From: Chrysoperla carnea
Taxonomy: Eukaryota > Arthropoda > Insecta > Neuroptera > Chrysopidae
Assembly (NCBI RefSeq): GCF_905475395.1
Contig: NC_058342.1
Coordinates: 27,190,640 to 27,254,639, forward strand
Direction: 5' to 3'
Length of the DNA stretch: 64,000 bases
The notes under the pieces are model-generated. The model saw nothing but the letters and a program-made list of their open reading frames with translations. It did not search any database and was not told where the DNA came from. Shown in pieces: positions 33,531 through 45,279 of this stretch (positions are counted from its first letter, which is position 1; each line of letters starts with the position of its first letter). The position numbers were made by a program, and so were the translations under genes.

Positions 33531-34040
33531 TTATAATAATATTATTATCACAAACCTTATACCTTTTATACCTTATACGAATCTTATTATTATTTTATCT
33601 ATTGTGTTTGTGTTACCTTTAATATATTTATTTATGATTTATAATCATAGATACATTTCATTTTAATATATATTTGGTGTGTATTTTCAATAATTAATTA
33701 TTTTATTACGAATAAAGGTTGTAATTATTTGATATGTATAATTGTATTTATAAATAAATATATAAATAATATCTATAAATGATTATTTTAAACAGTAGTG
33801 GTTTGAAAGATTTCGATATATTTGTTAAATCGGCGAAAAGTTAGTCAAGTTTATAAAAAAAAATTGCTCATGTATATGTGCATTATTTGTGACAACAGAT
33901 GTGTAAATGTACATAATACTTGGACATCGTATGTATGTATATACAAATTATACACACTCGGTTGCATATTTATAAATTGTTTTAAAAAAATGGAAAAGAA
34001 TCGTTTTATTTGTACCGAAAAATTCGTTATATTTTAAGGT
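33531..34040. other. AT-rich stretch, nothing recognised
   Basis: Simple ATA/TTA runs, no gene. Confidence 0.5.
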
Positions 34041-34044
34041 ATTT

Positions 34045-34445
34045 TATTACAAGCTTTTATTTAGTTTCACCTGTCCCGTTGTCTGTCTATAATCAAATCT
34101 TGCAAGTCAAATTTGATCCACTTCCCGGTTTCCGATTGACCTAAAATTTTGCATGCACTTTTAGTTTTGATGACAATGTATGGTAAGGTTGTGGTGTCCT
34201 AATTTTCCCATCGCTTCCACCATATCTGATATATATACATTTTTTTTAGTCTTAAATTAAAAATTATAATATAAAAACACTTTTCAAGGGACAAGCTTTT
34301 ATTTTACTAAAAAGTAGAAAATAATTTTATCTATGAGTCACTTATCTATTATCTATGAGTCGTGCTTTTACATAGATAAAATTATTTTCTACTTTTGAGT
34401 AAAATGAAAGCTTGTACCTTAAAAAGTATTTTTTATTAAAAATTT
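34045..34445. mobile_element. Foldback element, ACAAGCTTTTATTTAG family
   Basis: The same leader as 16,657 (CAAGCTTTTATTTAGTTTCA) is followed by arms at about 34,282-34,345 and 34,374-34,437 with AAAGTAGAAAATAATTTTAT and its complement. The inner part of the arms is deleted compared with 16,657-17,200. Confidence 0.7.
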
Positions 34446-34988
34446 TTAAACAAAATCTGTGGAAAAGTTTTAAACATATGATTTATAGCATAGTAAACAA
34501 ACCTATTTCTTACGAAAAATTGTTTGCTGAATGTATTGACTTGCCATTTTTTTGCATTGGCAGACAATTATCAAAAAACAAGTTTTTATGGCTCAAAGAG
34601 GAACTTTTAGTTCTAATCCCCACGTCATTGGGATGAAGGGGGTTTATATCGTAAAGTAAATCAGATAACTTTTAAAAGATAATAAAAAGGTCAAAATGCT
34701 AATGTAACCCCAAATTTAAGATATTTTTAGTAATAAACTAATCTATGAATCCCCCACCCCTCTCTTTTGGGAGTCTGAAAGATCCTCAAAATGAAAAAGA
34801 CCAATTTTTTGCAAATTAGACTTTAAATGACGTATGAGGGGGATTTTGGCGCTGCTGATTTTGAATTTTCAGTCAAAATGTTTAATTCGTTACCCTCCCC
34901 CTCTTTTAGCCCACATAGGTAACATATATATTTGAGCTTAGCATTCCCTATCTAGCCAACAACTGCAAAACTTTTCCCAGGCATAAAT
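34446..34988. other. Intergenic stretch, nothing recognised
   Basis: Contains C-rich patches (CCCCCACCCCTCTC, TACCCTCCCCCTC) but no gene. A 74-codon open frame at 34,412-34,636 starts inside the foldback arm. Confidence 0.45.
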
Positions 34989-35001
34989 ACATTGTAAACT
35001 A

Positions 35002-35298
35002 ATAATAATGGGGTTTAATCTCCGTTTCTCTGACATATACGCCTATAAAAGAGGCCACCCACATCATTATTTGTTAATCTTTATTTATTTAACTACAAAA
35101 ATATTTACAATTACATTTTGATGTGGGTGGAGTCGGTTACTTCGTTCTTATTCAAGCGACGACAATGTGATCAATTTTGCACCCCCATTAATTATAAATT
35201 GTTCACACTGCCGCTGCCTGGATTCGAACCCGCAAACTAAGTCTAAATGGACAAACAGTCAAAAGCAAACGCCTTAGACCGCTCGGTCATTTAGGCTC
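35002..35298 (-). mobile_element. tRNA-Leu/Ser-like SINE, full copy with target duplication
   Basis: Flanked by an exact 13-bp duplication, ACATTGTAAACTA, at 34,989-35,001 and 35,299-35,311. On the minus strand the head reads ATGACCGAGCGGTCTAAGGC and later GGTTCGAATCC, followed by the same body as 8104-8405 and an ATT-type tail. The head is better preserved than in the 8 kb copy. Confidence 0.88.
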
Positions 35299-35462
35299 AC
35301 ATTGTAAACTAGTAAATTATACAATCCAGCACTGATTTAAAAAAAAAAAAAACAAAATTTGTACTCTATTTTCGGTCGTTAGACATTGTTTGTTACGATA
35401 TATTTACGTATGTATAACATATCAGAGAGCTATATGAGAGCTGTTCTTATATAAATACATAC

Positions 35463-36065
35463 ATAGATATACAGGGTGGCTTTTTTAAGTTGACTTATGG
35501 TTGAAATTGGATAAATAAATGTAATCGAGGAAAATTCTTCGAACGAAAAATATTAGTTTCAAAGGGAGACATCTGAAACCAGCATCGAATTCGATCAAAG
35601 TTTTCAGGTTTCAATTAAAACCTCACTCTGATTCATAACAAAAATTATTAGAAAGTTGTTCTTTATAAATACACAAACATTTTTTGTTTTAAACATTTTT
35701 TTGACGAATAGTTTAGACAGTAATTGATACACAGAAATTTAGCTTTTTGTGCGTTTGTTCAATCAATTTGAATAAAAATGGAAAAACAAACCACTTTTAT
35801 TAGATTTATTGGAAAATTTTGTTCGAAGAATGCCTAGATTTCGCAGAAAAAATTATACGAAATAACAATTTTGATGCGAAAAAACAATTTTGCGGAAAAA
35901 TATTTCGAACAAAAAATGTTTATTCAGTAACAACTTTCTAATAAGTGTTCATCTATCGATTACCAGTTATGGAGTAGAGTGAGCTTTTCATTGAGCTTGA
36001 AAACCTGGGTGAAGTTTAATGTCTGCGTAAGATGTGCGATAAAGGTTATTTTTCGAGTTTCAAGC
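35463..36065. repeat. Family C repeat
   Basis: Begins ACAGGGTGGCTTTTTTAAG. It shares TTTTTGACGAATAGTTTAGACAG and TCAATTACTGTCTAAACTATT-type blocks, in inverted order, with 45,290-45,640. Several AACAATTTTGxxG variants repeat near 35,860-35,900. Non-coding. Confidence 0.5.
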
Positions 36066-36071
36066 ATATGT

Positions 36072-36658
36072 TAACTTAAGGATGTACGAACGCCGGGGCT
36101 ATTTTGAATAAAAGACTTGATTTTTTAAAATATGAAATTTTGGTTAAGTCTTAATCAATTTTGAAAATTTAAGGAGGGCTTGTCCGAATTTTTAAATAAA
36201 TAAATGACTTCAAAAGTAGGCATATTTAACATTGGTTTTATGGCAAAACACAGATTTATCCAAAATTAGTCGGTGGAAAAAAAAAACTATTTAAATTAAA
36301 GTTAAAGCCTTAATAAATTATTAAAAACAAAAAAAAATCCCAGTGTGCCCGACTAGTAGTGGGGAAATAAATTTAAAAAATATATATTTTCAATTTCGAT
36401 GGTGAATTATGTTATATCTTGACAATATAAGACGAAAAGTAAGAATAAAATTTTTCGATATCTGGAGTAATTTTCAAAATATCGAAAATTTAAAATATTG
36501 ATATTTCGAAAACCAACCACATATCGATAAACTTTATTCTTATTTTTCGTCTATATTCATGAAGTTATATAAAAATTCATCATCAAAGTTGAAAATAAGG
36601 TACAAATAATTTGAACCACAAAGTTTAAATTTGTGTTGGCGCTCGTACTACCTTAACT
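36072..36658. mobile_element. Foldback element, best copy of the TTAAGGATGTA family
   Basis: Starts TTAAGGATGTACGAACGCC and ends in the imperfect complement GGCGCTCGTACTACCTTAA. The right part (36,395-36,610) folds through AAGAATAAAATTTTTCGATA and CATCATCAAAGTTGAAAATA. About 587 bp, non-coding. Confidence 0.75.
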
Positions 36659-36659
36659 T

Positions 36660-37515
36660 AAAGACACTCTGTATATTATAGCTACCTAATGCTGTTAGTA
36701 AGGATGATATCTTAGAGATATAGCAAGCACAGCCAAACGAAGCTCCCAAACACCCAAACCTCATATCATAACACAATGTTACACATATATCTGGTACCTA
36801 CGTATATAATGTTGTTGTTATAACATTCTATTGGGGCTATAACTCTAAAATTTATTACTTTTCTTACAACAGTTATGGTGGGTATATAAATAAGTATATT
36901 TTATATAATATAAATACCTGTCTGAGTTTATGAAGCGCACAGATTATACACAAAGCTTTGTACCCAGCTTTCCGGCTTTCTTCTTGCTTGCTTGCTATGT
37001 CGACATCGTACCACCAAGTAGTACCAACTACCAGCATCGTATGCTAAAAAGTATCTATTTAGTTTCTGTTTAGTAAAGTATATGTGAAGCTATATATAAT
37101 GCTATTTATCTGTTGAACATTTATATTATACATTATACATATATTATATTATATATTCATATTTTATATTTATATTTATATTTATTATTATTATCATTAT
37201 TATTATTATTATTAATTATATGTTTAAAATATTTATTTATTATCGTATAATTTATAATTATAGATTTATTTGTATGTGTGATATATAATTCACTTTACGA
37301 TTGGGGAATTGAGTAAGGAGATTTTAAATACTTACATCCTCGCCGAACAACGGAAATCTTTTTTTATATAAGTTTATTTCAAAAAAAATTATTTTAAATG
37401 TCCACCTATTTGTTTATTTCTATTTATGTGACTGAAATCGTCTCGAAGACAAAACCCCAATTCTGAAACTTCGTGAGTGGTTCCTTTTTGATGAGCCTTT
37501 CAAACTTTGCTGTAT
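36660..37515. other. AT-rich stretch, nothing recognised
   Basis: Includes ATT/TTA microsatellite at 37,170-37,215. No gene. Confidence 0.5.
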
Positions 37516-37517
37516 GA

Positions 37518-37791
37518 TTTTTTTCGAAAAAACTACGTTTTAAATGAGCATAATGACGTCATATTTGCGTTATCGTTCTGAAAAAACGCAGCAGGGAATT
37601 GGTCGGACCTTATAAATACTTGATAACATTAATTATTATTAGACAATAAAATATTTTTTCCGACAAAAATACTGCACTAATGAACTTGTATAAAGTGGTC
37701 ATAGTGTCTTCTTTGCTGCGTTTTTTCAAAACGATAACTCAAACATGACGTTATCACACTCATTTAAAAAAGCAGCTTTTTCGAAAAAAAT
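37518..37791. mobile_element. Foldback-type element, 274 bp
   Basis: Left arm about 37,518-37,600 and right arm about 37,710-37,791 are reverse complements with scattered changes (GTTATCGTTCTGAAAAAACG against its complement). One arm carries an intact TGACGTCA near 37,553. Non-coding. Confidence 0.65.
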
Positions 37792-37899
37792 CTTAGAAGA
37801 TGTCCCACGGTCTAATATGTAGGCAATTCATTAATTTTGTAACGATTGTTAAAAATAAGACTCAATCGAAACTAAACATTTCAAAACATGGTTGAGGCA

Positions 37900-38045
37900 A
37901 GATCAAAAACAAGATACGGTTGATCAAGACCAAGACTGAGATTATTTTTTCATGACCTAGATCAAGACCAAAAATCAACTCGGTAAGACCAAGACTCAAC
38001 TCGGTAAGACCAAGACTCAACTCTGCAATACCAAGAATCGTTTCT
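37900..38045 (+). repeat. Minisatellite, about 22-bp unit
   Basis: AAGACCAAGACTCAACTCGGT is repeated two to three times exactly at about 37,985-38,030, with degenerate units on both sides. Confidence 0.65.
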
Positions 38046-39774
38046 GCCAGGCTATGACATATTTTTGGAAAACCAAGATAACTATGGTCGTGATCTTGAT
38101 TTTGGTCTCTCTATTCACTAATTTCGATAAATCATTTTTATTGGATAGGGTTTACTTCGAAGTTGGTACCATATAACTTTGAGAAAAACTTTTTCTCTTA
38201 AGAGTAGAAACATAGAAAATGATTGTTCACGCACTGAATTTTCATTCATCTGTGAATCGATTCTTATGTATTTTCACCAATTTCTCCCCCATCTGTGGAG
38301 CGATATTGAAATTTCTTTGAAACGGTATTCTCTTAAGTTGATCCCATAATTGTTTTATCAGAACCGATTCAGTAGTTTTTCAGACGTGGACTAATAAATG
38401 TAACTAACTTTGTTTATTATCTAGGAAGGTATACCTAAACTCACTAAAAGAATAAATTTATTTGCAAAAAATTAAACCGCCGTGTGTTCCAAAAAAGTAA
38501 AAAATCATTTTAAAGTCAACGCCAATGAACTGAGTTTAAGGTAATCTTTTCACTGCCTGGGTGTTAATTGTGAATTTTTTTTAAACTAACATTGGCGGCG
38601 AAACGTTTTCCTTAATTCAATAAAATAAGTATTTGACTTTTGACTAGGAAGAAAGTATTGTCTTAAATCAAAGTATTTACTTGCTGCCTTAAATACAAAT
38701 TTTCCTGCTAGTACTTTTTTTATAGTTTATTATTTATTTCTCAATAAATTAACGGTAACAAAAACAGAAACCTGAATATTTCGAACTAATTTTCAGTTTT
38801 TTTTTTCACTTCATCTAATCGATAACTGGTAATATAATTCAAGAAAAGTTGGTAGGGTCTTACTATCTCGTAAGACTGTCAACAAATGTCAATATTATTG
38901 AAAAAATTTACACGGTAAAATATGATTGAAACTTCAGTATACGATAGATAAGACTTAAACTATTATAAAAAAAATTATTAACAATTATTTTAAAATTATA
39001 TTTGTAATCTAATATTCTTTAATTAACATTGGCGGATCTTTTTTTTGCAAAAATATTTTTGTGCATTTAATTCCCAAAGAATCTAAGCTATCATAATTAA
39101 CCAATAAAGATTAATTAAATCTAATGAATCACATCCCGGATCAAAGTTAGATTAAAAGTAATGAGGCAATTAAGGATTTTTTGTTAATAACTAAATGAAT
39201 TAGAGTCTATATCTCTAGTGTGTATTCATGTGATTTATATACAAATAAATATATATACGTATATACATTCTATACCCATCATGTAGTATATACTACGATA
39301 TGAGATACTGTTGAATATAGTGGGTATATCGTGTAGATAGAAGATGTAAGAAGGGTACCAAGAGCATGATACAGATATAAACGGGATAGGAAATCCTAAC
39401 AGACGCTTATCCGTCGAGTTGTATGATGATAAGCAACAGGTTTAATCTCCCCTATCCTATATTCTATCCTATCCTATCCCAAGTTTAGTATATACTATGC
39501 TTGCTATTCAGTTATTCCCGTTCGTATATCTTTATTCCCATATTATATTCAATATAATGCTTATAAACTGTGGTGTTGTACGACTATAATACAGAGATAA
39601 TCCGTGGTAGACGAATTTGGCTATTGTTTGCATATTTTAACCATGTTGCGTTATGGAAATATTCATAAAAGTATGGTATTTAATTTTTGATAAATTTTAT
39701 CGAAACGTTGTTGTTTTGTGAAAAATTTTTCAATAAAATTCTTTTGATTTTAATCATTTTGGGAATCAATACAT
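38046..39774. other. Intergenic stretch, nothing recognised
   Basis: AT-rich. A CCTAT run (CTATCCTATCCTATCCC) lies at 39,460-39,480. No gene. Confidence 0.5.
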
Positions 39775-40060
39775 AGTATAAAACAAAGTCACTTTCCGCT
39801 GTCTGTCCCTATCTTTGCTTTGACCTTTAAAATTACGCAACGGATTTTGATGCGATTTTTTCTAATAGATAAAGTGAATCAAAAGAAAAGTTTTTATGCA
39901 TAATGTAGTAGAGTAAAGGGTTGAAAGGGATGTGCTTCAAAATCTTAAAAAGTTGTGCAGCGAAGTTCAAATATTGCCAAGATATACAACCAGCTACAAG
40001 TATTGTTTTTATCTATTTTTTACCTTCGGGGGTGGAAAGGTGGTGCGAGAAAGTGGGGAT
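39775..40060 (+). mobile_element. Helitron-like element, 3'-truncated copy
   Basis: ACATAGTATAAAACAAAGTC, TACGCAACGGATTTTGATGC and TTACCTTCGGGGGTGGAAAG follow the order of 28,378-28,783. The CTAG end is missing. The 71-codon open frame over it is a repeat by-product. Confidence 0.5.
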
Positions 40061-41456
40061 GATTAATCGAATATTTTCAAATAAACCCATTATTTCAAAT
40101 TTAAAGATTAGATCCTTCCGAGGAGTACTACTATGAAATCAATTGACCCTTAAATCTCTAAGGATCTGCATGCCGATTTACTCAGATATAAATCTGTCGA
40201 TAGTCTATACTGGATGAGATCGGCTCGCAGTATATGATTACAAGTTGGCGCTCAATAAGTTGAACCAATAGTTTTTATAATAATAGTTTCTATAAAGGAT
40301 TCAATCTTCAAACGATTCAATTGTTCAATAATTCAAACATTCTTATTCTCCTATATTAAGTTGCCACGGAAATCAATCAATAACTATTTTATTATTCAAA
40401 TTAAGGTGAGAATTTCTGTGGGCTGTATTATGCATTTTGATAAAATATATCCCCTTCAGGACCTACAATCATTACCTAGATTTATTGCAGGCTGAAGGGG
40501 ATATATTTTAACAAAATGAATACCTATTTTAATAATGGTCTATCCAAGAGTTAATGGCCTGGAGGATGCATATTGAATAGGGATGTTGACTAAATTTTTG
40601 TTTAATCACTTCAGATGAAGACTTCTTACTGGACGGGCAGAAAAATGAAGTTGATTTTGGAAAATATTTAGAAGTTTAAAATTTCTAATTAAACAAAGAG
40701 GAAGATATAGTTTAGTGACGTCATTGCACGGTATCACCATAGAGATTACATATAAAACTTTGCTTTGCTAAAAGGAGATGGTCATAAATCTTTGATTGCT
40801 TATAACTTCTTCGTTTTTTAATCAGTTTTAGTTTCATTTTGAAATTTTGTTATGTTATCGTGCCAAGTTTTAAAATTTTATAGGTATTATTACAAATTCG
40901 ATATCAGGCAACTACCGTCTTCAGTCAAGCGTGAGAAAAACTGTTCAATATGCGTAATGAGTAAAAAATAAACGTGATGTCTGAATTCGTACACTGTGGA
41001 TAATGAAAATTATAGAGCCAAAATACTTGGTATAGTAGCTACTACACTACCTACCATAATAATATCTAACTTATAAGTTTGTTACACATTTACATATATA
41101 AGTATTATGTGTGCATGTCTACAATAACAATATACAAAATATGTATACAAGAGTTAAATGTGTTATAATAGTCATGCTTATGATTTTTATAGCATTTAAA
41201 ATCTTTATGTATGCTAAAATATAAAAGCTTTGCTCAAATGAAATCAAAACTTTACAATTGTAAAAAAAAATAAAAAAAGTTTTAAAAGATTTTCTTTACT
41301 TCCCTGCGCCAACACCAAAATACATACTCTCTAAAAACTCCAAATTTAAAAAAATTCAACTACTATTATGAATAAAAATTGTATTTAAGAAATTCATTTT
41401 AAGGGGCCTCAAGGTTTGACATCAATTTTTTTTGGCTTCTTATTTAGGTACAAACA
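40061..41456. other. Intergenic stretch with one strong hairpin
   Basis: TAAAATATATCCCCTTCAG at 40,441-40,459 has an exact complement at 40,491-40,509, enclosing 31 bp. Otherwise AT-rich with no gene. Confidence 0.5.
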
Positions 41457-41471
41457 AGATAACTTTTACAA

Positions 41472-41817
41472 CAATACAGCATCGTTGGTTCAGTGGTAGA
41501 ATGCTCGCCTGCCACGCGGGCGGCCCGGGTTCGATTCCCGGACGATGCATATTATTTTATTAAGATTATTTAGATTTAGGTTGCGTTTTCGAATCCAGGT
41601 AGCGGCAGTGTGAACAATTATGATTAATGAGGGCGGTAGAATTGATCACATTGTCGTCGCTTGGATAAGAACGAAGTAACCGACTCCACCCACATCAAAA
41701 TGTAATTGAAAATATGTTTGTAATTAAATAAATAAAGATTAACAAATGATGATGTGGGTGGCCTCTGTTATAGGCGTATATGTCAGAGAAACGCAGGCTA
41801 AACGCCATTATTATATT
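41472..41817 (+). mobile_element. Chimeric retrocopy: pre-tRNA-Gly joined to a SINE body
   Basis: An exact 15-bp duplication, AGATAACTTTTACAA, lies at 41,457-41,471 and 41,818-41,832. Between the copies are, in order: a 7-nt leader, the tRNA-Gly gene, a short trailer with TTTT, and from about 41,564 a SINE body. The body matches the 8 kb and 35 kb SINEs (GAATCCAGGTAGCGGCAGTG, ACCGACTCCACCCACATC, TGGGTGGCCTCTG) and ends in CCATTATTAT. The SINE's own tRNA-like head is missing 5' of its B box region. The leader length and U-tail position fit a polymerase III pre-tRNA, so template switching from SINE RNA to pre-tRNA-Gly during reverse transcription is the simplest reading. Confidence 0.8.
41479..41549 (+). 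tRNA. tRNA-Gly (anticodon GCC)
   Basis: 71 nt and complete cloverleaf. Acceptor stem GCATCGT pairs fully with ACGATGC, discriminator A. Anticodon GCC at 41,511-41,513 in a CTGCCAC loop with a five-pair stem. A box TGGTTCAGTGGTAGAATG and B box GGTTCGATTCC are canonical. A TTTT terminator lies at 41,555-41,558. Compared with the usual animal tRNA-Gly-GCC, the last acceptor pair is T-A instead of G-C, with both sides changed, so pairing is kept. The gene sits inside a target-site duplication shared with a SINE body, so it may be a retro-copied gene. It looks transcribable, but function is unproven. Confidence 0.95.
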
Positions 41818-41832
41818 AGATAACTTTTACAA

Positions 41833-42081
41833 TAACACATTTAAACTTTAAGTATCTTAAAGTAGCATAAACAAATTTGGGGCGGAGAAATTACGAATTT
41901 GGTGGGGCATAATTCAGTGACGATATTTTTATTATAATTAGCTACCTAAAATATAAAAGTAATAATAAAGCTCCCTTGAAAATAGTTGTAATATCTATGT
42001 TCGTGACTACTACTTTGATTAAATATTTAATCAAAATATTTAAGAAAAAATCGATTACAATGATTACGATTACACTTTAAG
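41833..42081. other. Intergenic stretch, nothing recognised
   Basis: AT-rich spacer between the SINE chimera and a palindromic element. Confidence 0.5.
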
Positions 42082-42297
42082 AAATGCATGGCGATTATTC
42101 TAATGCTGGTATGGTATATGACATATTTAGAATACTATTGCGTTATTTACAATACTATGGCGTTATTTACAATACATTTTGGAGTTATTTACAATACTGC
42201 CATTGTAAATAACGCTATAGTATTATACATAACGCCATTGTGTGTGGCAAATAACGCCATATACTAATACCAGCATTGTAATAAACGCCATGCATTT
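42082..42297. mobile_element. Palindromic element built of GCGTTATTTACAATACTAT units
   Basis: Bounded by AAATGCATGGCG at 42,082-42,093 and its exact complement at 42,286-42,297; pairing continues inward through TAATGCTGGTAT. Inside, GCGTTATTTACAATACTATG-like units are repeated about three times in direct orientation and about three times inverted. Non-coding, 216 bp. Confidence 0.7.
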
Positions 42298-44159
42298 TTT
42301 TACTGTGTATTCAAGTTAATTACCCCATTTTGTTTAGGAAGATACTGTTAATTAAAAACTTACTAGAGACTCTTAATTATTAATCTAAATGATAGTAGAA
42401 ACCAATTAAATAATTTGTCGGATAAATATAAAAATTGAAAAAATGAAAACTTTTTTGGAAATAATTTGCTAATATAAATCCCACATGTTCGTAATTACCG
42501 GCCATTCGTGTTTACCTCCCTCTTCCCTTCTAACAGAGTTTGATCTGTGGCCCTTTCGATCGACTCTCTAATAGAATGATAAACGACTTGTAAAGCTTGG
42601 AAATGCTAAGATATTTTGTAATTTTAGAAATGTAGGGAATTATTAGCTTCGATGAGAGAAAATAATAAAAGATTATCTAAGAATGGAAGATCTTATTATT
42701 TCACTATTTTGGATAAAAATATTTCCTTTATCGGATCCATTCATAAATTTTATGAATGGTCACACAAATTTTATGATTTTTCGAATTAAGAAGATTTTTT
42801 ACAAATCTTTTGATCCCCTCTACGACTTGCCACATTTCGTTGACCCCGATGGACCGATGGTCCCTTTTAATTGACGCTCAATAATAAAAATACTGTGTTG
42901 TATTAAAAATAATATAATTTACGACATATTATTTCTTAAAGAAGTCGCAAAATCCTCAATCCAAGACGGCTTACTTCCTTTACAGACGCGCTGTGACTTA
43001 TATATTTTTCTCAGACTAATCCATATAATTTGAAAATAAATGCTACACATGTATCTATACTATTACATAACTAAAGTACAGTGCAATTTAAGATATGTGT
43101 ATTAAATTTAATAGATATTTAAGGACTCTATAACTATAATGTATATATATATATAATATAATAAATTATTATATATTATTATATATAGTTATATATTATT
43201 ATATTATGTTATATACGTATAGGTATGTAGTTTGAGTTTTAGTTAAGTTTTGTTGCAATTACCGTTTAAATACCCATCATAATTCATATAATCTTCATTT
43301 ATTGGATTAGTGATCTTTTATCTAGCATTCTAGCACAACATTTTATACTTAGGCTACCATCAATATCATTATATTGAATGTACGATGTGCAAAAACATCT
43401 CAATCTGGATATACCACGTCATACGGATCGAAATAATCCTAGAATATTTTTCTACTTTGAACGATTTTGACAAGTTTTTATTCAACTTGAAATGTTTGTA
43501 TGTATGTTTTTTCGGGTTAAATCTTGCAAATGAATTTTAACCTTTGCTTAGCACACTGGGTTCAAATTACTCAGACCTTTTTTGCAACTCGATTGTAAGT
43601 ACTTAGAGCAAATGATAACTGGTCTACTTCACCATTTCCCGATAGTTGAAGAGTTTTACCAACCTTCAGACATTTTTGCGTAACGTTAGAGCCCTTAGTA
43701 TACTTTTGGCAGCTGTTGAAAAGTGGTCTGTATTTTGACTTTAGATTGAAGGTAACAAATATAAAACAATATAATAACGATGAATGTTTATTGGTACCAA
43801 ATTTCTATACAATTTTACATCAAACATGTAATTTGTATTGCATAAAAAATTACAAAATGCGAAAGAATATGACTATTTGAACGCGAATTGAACCTGTTTT
43901 TTTTTTAACCAGGGATAATAAAAAAATAATAATATTTTTATAGATGTTTCATTCAGTTTATATTAATTTCATATAATTGTAATAAAATAATAAGATTTTG
44001 AATAAATATAATACTCATATAATATATTGGAGTATAATGGAGTATTTTGAAGAAAACGAGTATTTCATTTTTTCATCTTTTTTCAGCAATTATTCTCCAA
44101 AATAAATATACTTTTTGAAAGATCCGTTAAACTACTTTTTCTTTTCTTGTACTAGTGCA
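42298..44159. other. Intergenic stretch, no gene recognised
   Basis: An AT microsatellite occupies about 43,140-43,215. A 63-codon open frame at 42,683-42,874 matches no family. Nothing else seen. Confidence 0.45.
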
Positions 44160-44410
44160 CTAGTAGAAAACTGAGTTAAATTATTAGGCCTTAACATTGA
44201 GAATTAAAAAAGTTATGAAGTTTTCAATAAAAATAGTCATTTTTCTCAATTTTTCAATTTTGGTAATTTTTTTAACATTTTTACATTTAATTTAAAGCCA
44301 TTAAACCTATATAGTCTTTTTAAGTAAGTCTTATAAAAGTTTCAAAAAATTTTTGAAGTAAATCCATTGTTTCTTTTATTTAACGATTTTTCTCGTCCAA
44401 AGGACCCGGG

Positions 44411-45279
44411 CAGTGCTGGATTTACACTAGGGGCGGTCGGGGCTAGCGCCCAGGGCGGCAAATTTTCTAGGGCGACAAAATTTGGAAAGTGAGAAAACAT
44501 TTTCTATACAATATATAAATAACTAATTCTTTTAAATATACATTTCATCTTTCAAGAAATATAATTGCATTATGTATCAAATTAAAATTTTGTATATTAT
44601 AATATATTAAATTTAAGTGAAAACTATATTAAAATAAAATTAATTTATTTCCATAAAGGTTTGAAAAAATAAAATTTGATATTTTTTTTTCTGGAATTGA
44701 TAAATATAGTTTTTTTTTTTTGAAGAATTAAAAAAATTTTGTTTTTCGCATGTTTATTGGGAACTCTGGACATAAAGCTGAAGATTTGCTAGTTGCTGTA
44801 TTATCTGTTCTTGAGTTTCTTTGATCTTGATCTCTCAGATTGTCAAAGTCAGTCATATGATAACGCGAATAATGTATCAGGGATTTATTCGGGCTTACAG
44901 GCAAGAATTCATGAAATTATATCTTGCAGAACATGCTCCTTGTGCTGCTCATTCTATGAATTTAGTTGGAGTTCACGCAGTAAAATGCGCTCCAGAAGCT
45001 GCTTCATTCTTTCATACAGTACAAACTTTATACAACTTTTTTACTGCATCGACGCATCGCTGGGAAGTCTTACAGTTTCATACTGAAAAAAGAATTGCGT
45101 TAAAATCTTTATCTGCAACCAGATAGTCAGCTCGTTATGAAGCGGTTCTTTTTTCTGCAATTAATTAGTTATTCTAATTCTTAAAAAATATGATATCAAA
45201 ACTATTAAAATAAAATTTCCGTCATAGGGCGGCATTTTCTTCAGTGCCCCAGGGCGGCAGAAATTTAAATCCGGCCCTG
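44411..45279 (+). mobile_element. hAT element, internally decayed, with GACCCGGG duplication
   Basis: Exact 8-bp duplication GACCCGGG at 44,403-44,410 and 45,280-45,287. Left end CAGTGCTGGATTTACACTAG with AGCGCCCAGGGCGGCAAATT just inside; right end is the diverged complement (CAGGGCCGGATTTAAATTTC when reversed). CA..TG ends with 8-bp duplications define hAT. 869 bp, holding a broken piece of transposase, so not autonomous. Confidence 0.9.
44830..45168 (+). pseudogene. hAT transposase remnant, zinc finger MYM-type 1/DUF4371-like
   Basis: First frame gives CQSQSYDNANNVSG and YSGLQARIHEI, the DUF4371 core that usually reads GQxYDxASNMSG. Near 44,915 the frame shifts and continues as APCAAHSMNLVGVHA and LYNFFTASTHRWEVL, standard in this transposase group. 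A TAG at 45,124-45,126 interrupts LSATR-SARYEAVL. Upstream zinc finger and the C-terminal dimerisation domain are missing. One frameshift and one stop within about 110 codons show it is inactive. Confidence 0.88.

Noticed and set aside
37985-38030. CRISPR-like array
   Set aside because: Repeats are adjacent without unique spacers and the window is eukaryotic. It is a minisatellite.
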